DNA from: Mycoplasmopsis fermentans PG18
Lineage (GTDB): Bacteria; Bacillota_I; Bacilli_A; Mycoplasmatales; Metamycoplasmataceae
Direction of reading: 5' to 3'
Length of the DNA: 64,000 bases
Assembly (NCBI RefSeq): GCF_000209735.1
Contig: NC_021002.1
Coordinates: 549,391 to 613,390, forward strand
Shown: one piece after another, positions 44,767 to 54,412 of the stretch
Layout of the letters: each line of letters begins with the position of its first letter
Position numbering within the stretch: the first letter of the stretch is position 1
Position numbers and translations under genes: made by a program
Notes under the pieces: generated by a model
Seen by the model: the letters and a program-made list of their open reading frames with translations, nothing else
What the model was told of the DNA's origin: nothing
The model's database searches: none

Positions 44767-47670
44767 ATGAAAAAATACGTCAATTTATACAATACAAGTG
44801 AATACACTTTTTTAGATTCTTTAATTAGAATAGATGATTTAGTTAGATTATCAAAAGAACACAATCTTCCTGCAGTAGTTTTAAGTGACCGAAACAATAT
44901 GTTCGGTTTAGGTGCTTTTATGGAAGCATGCTTAAAATATGATATCAAAGGTATCATTGGAGTGGACTTAGATGTAGACAATTATCGCTTCATAGTCTTA
45001 GCGAAAAACTACCAAGGTTACCAAAAAATTAATCAACTAATTTATCAAAAAAGTATTAATAAAGCTATTGAAATTAGTGAATTATGAAATCCCAATTTAA
45101 TAGTTTTAGATCATCCAAGGTATGGTTACTATGCTCAAACTAAAGATAATAAATATAGTGCAAGTAAAAACTACTATATTAATTCTTCAGATGCTTCATT
45201 ACCTAACTCTATATTAATAAAAGAAAATAAACTTTTTGAAGCTAGTGATAATGAAACTCTAAATTACTTACAAAAATTAGGCAATTTAGAAGAAACTAAA
45301 CACTATGCCAACTATTTTGATGAAGTTAATGTAGATAGCGAAATAATTGACCGTATTTATTCAATAATTAATGAATGCAATGTTATTTTTCCTAAAAAGG
45401 CCTTGCATTTAGCTCCTTTTCAAAATAATGATGAAGCTACCAATGAAAAGCTTTTTGTTTCACTTTTAAAAGCAGGCGCTAAAAGACTAGCAAGTGAATT
45501 AAAAAATTATCCAGACTGAAACAAAAGACTTGAATATGAGTTTAATGTCATTAAAAAACTTGGTTATATTAACTACTTTTTAATTATTCAAGATTTAGTT
45601 AACTGAGCTAAAAGTCAAAAAATAGCAATAGGACCTGGTCGTGGTAGTGCAGCAGGTTCACTTGTTTCTTATCTTTTAAATATAACTGAAATTAATCCAT
45701 TAAGATATAACTTACTTTTTGAAAGATTTTTAAACCCTGATAGAGTTTCATGGCCTGACATTGATATAGATATTCAAGATGATCGTCGTTTTGAAGTTTT
45801 TGAATATTTACAAAAAAAATATGGAGTAGATAAAACTGGACTTATTTCAACTTTTCAAACTATTGGTGCTAAAATGGCAATTAGAGATATGGGCAGAGTT
45901 ATGGGAATTAGCTTAATTGACATCAACCGCATCAGTAAAACTATTAAATCAGATAACTTAACTGATGCTTATAAAAATGATATTGACTTTAAAATTGAAA
46001 TGGATAATTATCCTGAGTTATATAAACATGCACTTAAAATCGAAGGCTTACCTCGTCAACAAAGTTTCCATGCAGCAGGTTTTATTATTGCTAAGGACAA
46101 ATTATTTAATTATGTCCCTGTTTGTTTAAGCAATTTAGACAATTACCAACAGGTACAAGTACCAATGAATTACATAGAGAGTTATGGACTTTTAAAAATT
46201 GACTTGCTAGGTTTAAGAACTTTAACTGAAATTCAGCTAATTGAAAAAAGTTTAGAAGAAAACCAAAAATTTGATTATTTAGTAAAAAACGATCCTCAAA
46301 TTTTAAATGATCCTAAAACTTTAACAATGCTCAACTTAGGTTTTACTGAAGGAATATTTCAATTAGAATCTCCGGGCATGAAGAAGACAATTCAAAAAGT
46401 TGTCTTGAATTCTTTTGATGATTTATATGCCATTATTTCATTATTTAGACCTGGACCTATGGACTTTATCAATGACTATGCAACTAATAAGAAAAATCAA
46501 AAATTAATTAAAAAAATACATCCTGATTATGACAAAGTTGTTGCCAACACATATGGCATAATAGTTTATCAAGAACAAATTATGCAAATAGCTCAAAGTA
46601 TTGGCGGAATGACTTTTGCTCAAGCTGATTTATTGCGTAAAGCAATTAGCAAAAAAAGTGAAGTTGATATCAAAAAATATAGAAGCATATTTTTTGAAAA
46701 TGCCATTAAAAAAGGCATAAACGAAAAAATTATTAATGCTATTTATAACAATATTGAAAAATTTGGACTATACGGTTTTAATAAATCTCATGCTGTTAGT
46801 TATGCATATTTAACTATGAAAATGTCATACTATAAAGCTCGTTATGCTAACTTATTTTATAGCTCTTTAATTACAAATGCAGCTGGAGCACAAGCTACAA
46901 TTAATAAATATGTAGCTGAAATTAAGAAACTTAATTTTCCAGTTTATTCGCCAAATATTTTGCATTCAAGTAATAAATGTATAGTAACAAACGATGGCAT
47001 TTATTTACCTTTTGAAATGATTAAAGGTTTTGGAGCTGAAGGTGTTAATAAAATTGTGGCTGATTTAAATGAAAATGGACCATTTCAAAAGAATTTAATT
47101 GATACAATGCTTAGACTTCGTTTTGCAGGTATTAAAGATGCTGCTATGGAAATATTAATTAAAGCCAATGCTTTTAGAGACTTTGGACACATGAAATATA
47201 TACTATCTTGTGATAATCAAATTAAAGACATTTTTAAGGTTTTATCTTCACATTCAACTTATAAAGAAGCATTAAAAGATATTCAAAAAATGGGTTACTA
47301 TGATATAGTTTTTGATCAAGAAAATGAACGTGACATAAATTACGAAATGGACTATGAAATAGCTCTTTTAGGTGAATTATACAATGCTTTTAGTACTTCA
47401 ATTTATGAAGCAAAATACAAAAATAAATTAAATACAATAACCTCTTCAATTCCTGTTTCTGTTGCTGCTGAAGTAGCTGATTTAAGAAGACCAAGAGGTA
47501 AAGAATTTAGCGTTTTAGAATTAAGAGATAGTACAGCTAAAATTACTTTCTTTGTTAACAACAAAGTATTGGCAAGCTCACTTCCTCTTAAAAAAGGACA
47601 AATAATTGAAGCTACAATTAGTTTCAGTCGCAACAAACATAATTTAATTAGCTGAAAAGGAATTCAATAA
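44767..47670 (+). CDS. dnaE: DNA polymerase III alpha subunit (DnaE)
   Basis: 967 aa, shorter than typical DnaE. The polymerase core has PGRGSAAGSLVSYLL, the catalytic WPDIDIDIQDDRR at about 330 and FHAAGFIIAKDK; FQLESPGMKK and LFRPGPMDFI follow. An OB domain lies near the C-terminus (VAAEVADLRRPRGKEF). The N-terminal PHP domain is degenerate: the canonical H-x-H-S-x-Y-S reads NLYNTSEYT and the canonical T-D-H-x-N reads SDRNN, so metal binding and proofreading there are unlikely. Coupled to the next gene by TAATG. Mycoplasmas usually also have PolC, not seen here. Confidence 0.95.
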
Positions 47671-48554
47671 TGAACAAAGACAACTTTTTATTAATAGATG
47701 GGAATTATTTATTATTTTCTTCTTTCTATGCTTCATATAATCCGGATAGATTAGAAAATATTATGCGTTCACCACAAGGTTTAACAACTAATGGTGTTCA
47801 TGTTTTTCTTATGACTTTAAGTAAACTAATAGCATACTTTAAACCTAAATATTTATTTATTGCTTTTGATGCTTATGGAGAAACTAGAAGACATAAAATA
47901 TTCAAAGATTATAAAGCAGGTAGAACCAAAGCACCAGAAATAATTTTTGAACAATTTAGCTTAATTAAAGAAATTTTGACAAAATTAAATATCAAATGAT
48001 TTGAACAAGTTGGTGATGAAGCGGATGATTTAATTGCAACTTTAGCTCAAAATCAAGATTGCAATAATTTAATTTTTTCTAAAGACAAAGACCTTTTACA
48101 ATTAGTTAATCTTAATACTAGTGTAATTAAAGTAGTTAAAGAAAATTTCAAAGTTTCTTATGAATTAGAAGACATTAACAATTTTGAAACTATTCACGGT
48201 ATTAAACCAAGTCAAGTAGTTGATTATAAAGGTTTAGCAGGAGATTCTTCTGACAATTTAAGAGGAATTAATGGCATTGGACACAAAGGTGCAATTAAAT
48301 TAATTCAGACTTTTGATTCAATTGAAAACATGTATCAAAATATTGATCAAATTAAAGGCAAAACTAAAGAAAAATTATTAGATGAAAAAGATCAAGCTTT
48401 TTTATGTAAAGCATTAGCAAAATTAAATTTAAATGTTGATATGAATAAAAACATTTCTGATTACCTATTGAACTTAAACTTAGAAGATGGCTTAGATGCA
48501 ATGCGTTTTTATGGTTTAAATAAATGCGCAAATTTATTTGAAGAATTGAAATAA
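47670..48554 (+). CDS. 5'-3' exonuclease (PolA N-terminal type)
   Basis: 294 aa standalone FEN-like nuclease for RNA-primer and flap removal. Acidic ligands in LLIDGNYLLF, IAFDAYGETRRHK, GDEADDLIATLA, SKDKDLLQL and GLAGDSSDNLRGINGIGHKGA (helix-hairpin region) are all present. No polymerase domain. Follows dnaE with a one-base overlap. Confidence 0.93.
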
Positions 48555-48590
48555 AAAAAGAATATCAATAAGATACTCTTAAAAATGAGG

Positions 48591-48614
48591 AATAGCTTTA
48601 TGCTATTTTATTTT
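48591..48614. terminator. bidirectional terminator
   Basis: AATAGC-TTTAT-GCTATT followed by TTATTTTTG. The convergent lipoprotein stop lies inside. Confidence 0.75.
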
Positions 48615-50600
48615 TGTTATATTATATGTTAAATAATTACCATCGTAAAAGTAAGGTACTTTGTCGGGAATTAATGTGTATGTTCCATTATTGCATTCAA
48701 AAATAAAACTTAATTTATTATATTCCATATTTGGATAAGTATTAACTGGAACATTGAAATAATCTGCATGATTTTTAAAATATCAAACTTCTTCTCCATT
48801 ATTATTTGTTGTTTTTTCCATATTTTTTTCTTTGAAAATTTCAAAATCATCTTTTAAACATCTGATTGTTTTAAATCCCATCAAACTTTTCTCTGTTAAT
48901 TCAAAATTAAATGTATTAATATCTAAAGTGTCCATATAATTTTCAGCTCTAAACAAGTCCATATTTTTTGTAATATTGTAAATAGGATTTAATGTTTTTG
49001 ATTCCATATAATCTATTTTTATAGTAAGTCTAATTTTTTTGTTTTCTCATTCGCCATTATCTTTTAAGAAAATACCTGCGTCATTTAAAACTTCAAATTT
49101 TTTGGAACTATCAAAGCTATAGATTTCAATTTGTTTGTCTTCATCTAATCGTCAATTTCTGCCAAAAAATAATTTAAAATTGTCTGATGTAAAACCGATA
49201 TTTTCTCAAAATTTAATATTTACAAAAGAACCAGGGTAAATTTGTCCTTCAATTTCTTTTATTTTTTTAGGAAAGATAATCTTTTTAGTTTTGAAAAATG
49301 ATTGCCCTCAGATACCATAATCATCAAAAGATAAACATTTTATTAAACTTGATTCTGATAAGTCAAGAGTATCTTTACATGCGCCTAAAATGGTATCTAA
49401 ATTGCCCATCCATAAAGTACTAAAATCAGATAATGTTTCTTCTCTTAAATTAATTTTAAATGAATCTGGCATTCTATTTATTTTATTTAATTTTTGGAAT
49501 AGAAAAACTTTATTTTTCGATTTCGAACAATCTAAATTTTTTAATACATTTTGAACGCCTTTTATGTCATTAAAATCTATATTTTTAAACGTTTCTTCTA
49601 TATGAACATTATTCAGAAAGTCATCACCAAATTCTATAGTATTAACTTCAAGTTTTTTGGCTATAATGTATTCGTTTTCAAAGTCTGGTTTAAAATTATT
49701 TAATGTTAAATTATTTATTTTTACATTTTGAAATTGATTTGCTTCACGATAATTAAAATTATTTTTTTCAACAATAATATTTTGTTTCTCTGCTACAAAA
49801 TTATTTAAATAGAAATAAATCCCTGACATGTAATTTTTAGAATATTTTGAATTGTTGAATGAGCTAATTAAAACATTATTAAATTCTGATAATTTTATAT
49901 TAATTCTTTTATAGAAATAGAATGTATCTCGAGTGCTGTAGTCAAAGTTGACATTGCAGTCTTTCAACAAAGAAAGTCTTAACATGCTTTTCATAAATTT
50001 AGGATTTTGCAAATCATTAGTTTCTAAAGAAAAGAAATTTGAAGAAATACAAAAATTTTTAAAAGAAATAACATCACTTTTATTTTCTCTTATTTTAATT
50101 TCATTTTCTATTTCTTTTTTGACTTTTTTCAAGTTTTCTTCATCACTTAGTGTCTCATTTCTTTTAGAATATTTTTGAATTGCCTTTTTTTCATTATTGT
50201 TAATTCAATCTAGTTCTTCTTGAAGATCTTTTTTTGTTGAAAATATATAACTTGAAACTAAAGCAATGTCATCTTCTTTTTGTAAAACTGACAATTTATC
50301 TAGTACTGGAAAATAAAAATTATCAGATTTTAAATTGTTATTATCATCACAATATCATTTTTTTACAACATCATAGAAAAAATCATAATCAATATATTTT
50401 ACTAATTTATGTGTTTTAGAGTTTTCAATTCATTTTGTATTTTTTTCAACTATTTTATTCAATTCTTTTTTGTCATAATCTGTGCAAGATCTGGGTAATG
50501 GGAATGACTTTTTTTCTTCTGGCTTACTACCACAAGATGTTATAGGAGTTATAATTAATGGAGTTAATAATAAACTATTAAAAATTTTATTTTTTTTCAT
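48603..50600 (-). CDS. large lipoprotein, paralogue A
   Basis: 665 aa. Signal peptide with lipobox TPITSC (Cys at about 22). A conserved head SCTDYDKKELNKIVEKNTK, then an N-rich middle with repeated short strand motifs (NVKINNLTLNNF, FKNIDFNDIKGVQNVLKNL) that suggest a solenoid. The C-terminal part shares long blocks with the 700-aa protein at 58706-60808: NPIYNITK, SLMGFKTIRCL and FKNHADYFNVPV. Function unknown; probably a surface antigen family. Own terminator shared with the exonuclease gene. Confidence 0.8.
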
Positions 50601-50760
50601 TTTAAACCTCTTTTATTAAGAATATAACTTATAAACATAATTTACTCCTTTTTTATAATTTTAAAAGCAAAAAATATAGATGAAAACACAAAATTTTATT
50701 TTTAAAAAATATTTGTTTTTATTTTATTTTGCTTTATAATTAAAGAGCATTTTAGCAAAT

Positions 50761-50847
50761 GCCCAGGTGGCGGAATAGGTAGACGCAAGGGACTTAAAAT
50801 CCCTCGAACGTTAGTTCGTGCTGGTTCAAGTCCAGTTCTGGGTACCA
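50761..50847 (+). tRNA. tRNA-Leu (TAA)
   Basis: 87 bases with encoded CCA and a long variable arm (GAACGTTAGTTCG). Anticodon loop CTTAAAA in stem AGGGA/TCCCT. Confidence 0.95.
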
Positions 50848-50875
50848 GTTGTCTACTTCGTTAGGCATCAAATAT

Positions 50876-50951
50876 GCGTCCTTAGCTCAGGCGGTAGAGC
50901 AAATGGCTTTTAACCATTGGGTCGGAGGTTCGAGTCCTCTAGGACGTACCA
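50876..50951 (+). tRNA. tRNA-Lys (TTT)
   Basis: 76 bases with encoded CCA. Acceptor GCGTCCT/AGGACGT, anticodon loop CTTTTAA, T arm GGAGG-TTCGAGT-CCTCT. Confidence 0.95.
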
Positions 50952-50967
50952 GTTCAAGTAATTGACC

Positions 50968-50998
50968 AAGCATCCTTTCAATAGGATGCTTTTATTTT
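50968..50998 (+). terminator. terminator of tRNA-Leu/Lys unit
   Basis: AAGCATCCT-TTCAAT-AGGATGCTT followed by TTATTTTT. Confidence 0.85.
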
Positions 50999-51012
50999 TG
51001 CAAAGTAAAAAA

Positions 51013-51038
51013 TATCAAGCTCAATAATAAGCTTGATA
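51013..51038. repeat. target duplication, left copy (terminator hairpin)
   Basis: 26-base segment TATCAAGCT..AGCTTGATA that is itself an inverted repeat. The same 26 bases, with one mismatch, lie at 52416-52441 directly beyond the IS. On the minus strand this copy is followed by TTTTTTAC, so it keeps the T tract of the original terminator. Confidence 0.8.
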
Positions 51039-51075
51039 CCTAGATTGTAATTTGTAAGTTTACACCTAGAAATTT

Positions 51076-51103
51076 GGAATATCGCATGTCGATATTCCTT
51101 TTT
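51076..51103 (+). terminator. hairpin inside IS left end
   Basis: GGAATATCG-CATGT-CGATATTCC followed by TTTTTAATT. It would stop transcription entering the element from the tRNA side. Confidence 0.65.
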
Positions 51104-51126
51104 AATTATTAATATTGTTATTATTT

Positions 51127-51193
51127 TTTGTCCGTCAGGACAAATAAAAGTGAGGGCATTAGTCCTCCCTAAAATATTTGGCGACTTGTCGCC
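51127..51193. repeat. hairpin cluster downstream of transposase
   Basis: TTTGTCC-GTCA-GGACAAA (51127-51144) and GGCGAC-TT-GTCGCC (51180-51193), just past the transposase stop. Both are compact and GC-rich for this genome. Confidence 0.5.
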
Positions 51194-51205
51194 CTTTCTA
51201 AAATA

Positions 51206-52369
51206 TTATTTTAATTTTTTTATTTTTTTGAAAAACAAATTTCTATTCTTGTTACTTTCTCAGTTTCTCTTTTGTTTTCCATATAATACTTTGTCAATAC
51301 CTGTTGAATTTCAAGGATTTTCTGCATTCAATTTTTCGTACATTTCCAAAGCAGATAAATATCCAAAAATTTCTCTTGGACGATTGTTTATTTCATTTTG
51401 TACTTTTAGAATTTCTTCTTCAGTAATATCATCAAAATTAGTTTTTTTCTTAAAAAATCTTCTAACTAAACCATTGAAATTTTCATTTGAACCCCTTTGA
51501 AAAGAAGCGCATGGATCAGCTTTATATATAAAAATTTTTAGTTTATATCCAATGAAAAATAATGTTGAAAATTCTAATCCATTATCCTGAGTTATAGATT
51601 TAACATTTAATTTATGTTTTCAAATAAGATTCCATAAATACAAATTTAAATTTCATGGATTTTTATTAGGAATTTTTACCAAAAACCCATATCTAGAGAC
51701 TCTTTCGGTAAAACTAAGTAAATGACAATGTGTTCCTTTGCTCTTACCTACAATAAGGTCTATTTCCCAATGGCCAAATTCATTTCTTTCATTTATGTTT
51801 GCTGGTCTAGATCAAAAAGGTCTTACATAACGTGCACCAACCAGTCTTCTAGCGGCGCTTTGTTTCTCTCTTTTTCCACCTTTTTTGTAGACTTTTCTTA
51901 ATAAACTTTTTCAGTTCAAAATTCAATAACCACTTTTTATTCAATTGTAGACTGTTTTAAAAGAAGGAACATCAATATTAGGATAAAGATTCTTTATTTT
52001 TTCAATTGTTAATTTGACAGTCCACATTTTGCCATCATATTCTTTTTTAAATAAAGAAGAAAATTCTTTATATTTATTTAAATTGTTTAAAAATTTAAAA
52101 TGATTTTTTCACTTTTCTCTTGTAATTATTTTTTCAATTGCATCTAAAGCAAAATAACCCAAAAAAGTTGAATTATTTTTTATTTCATTATTAATAGTTG
52201 TTCTTGAATAACCTAATATTTTTGCTATTTTTGTTATACTATAATTAGTTGCTCAAAGTAAGTATTCAAGAACAGTGCGTTCATTTCATGATAATTTTTT
52301 TTGCATTTTTTCATGACAGTCGCCAAATACTCTTTGGGTGACTTTTTTTATAAAAAAAACTTCACCCAT
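51206..52369 (-). CDS. IS30-family transposase
   Basis: 387 aa, unbroken under table 4. N-terminal helix-turn-helix with YSITKIAKILGYSRTTINNEI. The DDE catalytic core has D in HWEIDLIVGKSKG, D in SITQDNGLEFS and E in GSNENFNGLVRRFFKK. The ATG at 52369 is the longest start; a second ATG at 52306 fits IS30 N-termini equally well. A near-palindrome lies just inside the longer start. Confidence 0.92.
52331..52367. repeat. near-palindrome at transposase start
   Basis: GGGTGA..TCACCC arms enclosing complementary T and A tracts (centre near 52350). It covers the first codons of the long start, and could hide the start or block read-through from the flank. Confidence 0.45.
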
Positions 52370-52415
52370 TATAGATTTTATCTAAAATGTGTAAAGTTTC
52401 AGATTACAATGTAGC

Positions 52416-52441
52416 TATCAAGCTAAATAATAAGCTTGATA
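52416..52441. repeat. target duplication, right copy
   Basis: Second copy of the 26-base hairpin (one mismatch from the left copy), directly between the IS and the acid-phosphatase gene end. On the minus strand the T tract is missing here because the IS follows instead. Confidence 0.8.
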
Positions 52442-52455
52442 TTAATATTGATTTA

Positions 52456-53797
52456 TTAGTTTTCGTTGTAAATATCTGCAATTGTACGTTCAGCTTGATA
52501 TTTAGGATTAGCTAATATTTTCTTCAATTCATCATAGATGTTTTTGTAAGTTTCACTGTATCCGAATGAATCTAATCATCCACCATATTCACTATTTCCT
52601 GGAACCATACTGTAACCTTGTCAGTATGTTGTTTTTTGAAATTCTCCATATTTACCATCTGTTTTTTTAACAAATCTTAATCCTGGAGCACCATTAATAA
52701 TCTGTGAATAATTTTCTCATGTCTGTGTTTTTAACGTATTGTTGAGTTCTTTTGTCATTGTCTTTACCTTTTGAGTTTCTATCAAAGAAGTCATTAAAGT
52801 TGTCGCCTATTCTCATAAGTGTTCTCAATCTAACAGCATCACCTGATTTAGAATCAACAGTTTTTAAGTTTCATCCTGTTGCATTGTCGTCTAAACCATT
52901 CATACGGTCTGTTTTGTAAACTTTTTTGCCTAATACATAAGCTGCATTTGAATTTGTTCATGTTCTTCATGGTGTAGTTTCAAAAGTTTTTGTAAATTTC
53001 ATTCTTTCAGCTAGGCTTTTAAGATCACCCTTAGACATATCTTTTGTCATTTCGTCTGTAATAACTTTAGTTCCATCCATTGCTACATAAGGCATTGAAC
53101 CACGCATTCAGAATTGGAAGTCTGAAACATATTTAACACCTAAGTTTATCAAATTCTTTTTAACAGCTTCTCTAACTGCTGTAGATTGGTTCATATCTGA
53201 GTTATAAACAACTAAAGCACCTTTTGATTGTACATAGTTAATGAAATCAATAGCGCCTGGCACAGCAAATCTATTTCCTTTAAGGTCGTTCTTTTCTTTC
53301 GTGTCTCCATTGTAACCACCATTTAACATACCAAATGTTTCTGTGTAGTCATTTTGTAAAACAGTTTCATCAATGTCCATAAAGATAACTGGAATGTATT
53401 TATCTGTTGCAGCATTATTTACTTGTTTAGTTGTATTAAAGTTTTGACCATATTCAAAACCATCGGTTACAGCATATTTCATTAAGTTGTCAAAAACAGC
53501 TTTTGCTCTAGAATATTCAGCTTCTTTTGCAATTCTTGCTTCAACTGATTTAATGTATCAAACAATTGATCCAAATTGAGCAGCATCTTTATTTAATTTA
53601 GAAATTAATTTTTCTTTTTCATCCATTGACATAATTCCTTTGTAGTCAATGGCATTAATAAAGGCTAATTTTCCTTCATTATTTAATTTAGCGAATTGTT
53701 CTTCAATGGTTGGTTGTTTTCCACAACTAACTGCAATAGCAATAGGGCTTAAAGCAACAACTGGAGCTAAAGCACCTAATAAAAATCTTTTCTTCAT
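52456..53797 (-). pseudogene. HAD acid phosphatase lipoprotein, frameshifted
   Basis: Lipoprotein signal with lipobox AIAVSC, then a 5'-nucleotidase/acid phosphatase of the lipoprotein e(P4) type: VIFMDIDETVLQND (D-x-D-x-T), later YNSDMNQ and RIGDNFNDFFD. The starting frame ends at a TAA at 52694. The next frame then carries the rest, TWENYSQIINGAPGLRF to IADIYNEN and a TAA at 52456. A one-base shift lies between about 52700 and 52790. Either a true frameshift or a sequencing error in an A run; apart from that the sequence is well preserved. Confidence 0.8.
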
Positions 53798-53940
53798 TAG
53801 TTCTCCTCTATTTTTTTATTCTTTTAATTAATATTGAAAAAAGGCTAAAAAAATAAGCAACCAAGCTCAATATTAACATTACAATTATATTAAAATAAGA
53901 CTTCAAAAGTGCTTTTATGAAAAAAATGACACATAAAAAA

Positions 53941-53954
53941 GGAGCTTTAGCCCC
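53941..53954 (-). terminator. terminator of the 71-aa gene
   Basis: GGAGC-TTTA-GCCCC (one wobble pair), with six T next on the minus strand. Confidence 0.6.
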
Positions 53955-53969
53955 TATATTTAATTGTAA

Positions 53970-54185
53970 TTAAACAACTTTAAGAATTTCTTCTTTTGAT
54001 TTATGTTTACCTTTTAAAGAATCCCTTTCAACATGTATAATTTGGATTTTTTCGTTGGCTCTTGTGTGTTCGTCATATTTTTGTTTACGACGGAAGCCAA
54101 GGATTAATCCTTCGATTTCTTCAAGTGAGTTTGCTTGTGCAACAACTTCTTGAGTTGAAACTAATTTTGCTTTAAATTTATACAT
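53970..54185 (-). CDS. conserved small hypothetical protein
   Basis: 71 aa, starting MYKFKAKLVSTQEVVAQANSLEE at 54185 with AAGGAGA before it. A longer in-frame start at 54215 has no ribosome site. Highly charged; the middle LGFRRKQKYDEHTRANEKIQIIHVERD looks like a nucleic-acid-binding basic patch. Better codon use than its neighbours suggests good expression. Function unknown. Confidence 0.75.
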   Translation of the reverse strand: MYKFKAKLVSTQEVVAQANSLEEIEGLILGFRRKQKYDEHTRANEKIQIIHVERDSLKGKHKSKEEILKVV

Positions 54186-54412
54186 AAATCTCCTTTTGTG
54201 GTTTATTGTAACCACCTATTTTTATTATATCAAGTATGAAGTACCAAAAATTAGTTTGTGCAAAATTTAACACTTATTTATGGAATTGTTATTACTTTTG
54301 GTTAAATTGTTGAATATTATTTTCAAAAATTATAAAAATATGGTATTTAATCATTTATAATAAAAATGTTAGTTAAATATACTAATATGTAAGTTTTTTA
54401 TGAAAGGTTATC

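Larger units (their letters stand above)
51039..52415 (-). mobile_element. intact IS30-family insertion sequence
   Basis: 1377 bp. Terminal inverted repeats of about 27 bases (51039-51065 and 52389-52415), each with the core ATTGTAAT..TTTACAC; 22 of 27 positions match. One full-length transposase gene on the minus strand. Flanked by a 26-base direct duplication of an inverted repeat. This agrees with IS1630 of M. fermentans, a mollicute IS30-type element known to target and duplicate hairpins. Confidence 0.88.

Noticed and set aside
51150-51500. Plus-strand ORF inside the IS30 element
   Set aside because: It lies antisense to the transposase, which has full DDE motifs on the minus strand.
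52694-53797. Acid phosphatase as a complete 367-aa gene ending at 52694
   Set aside because: The next frame continues a conserved-looking C-terminus to 52456, which indicates a frameshift rather than a natural end.
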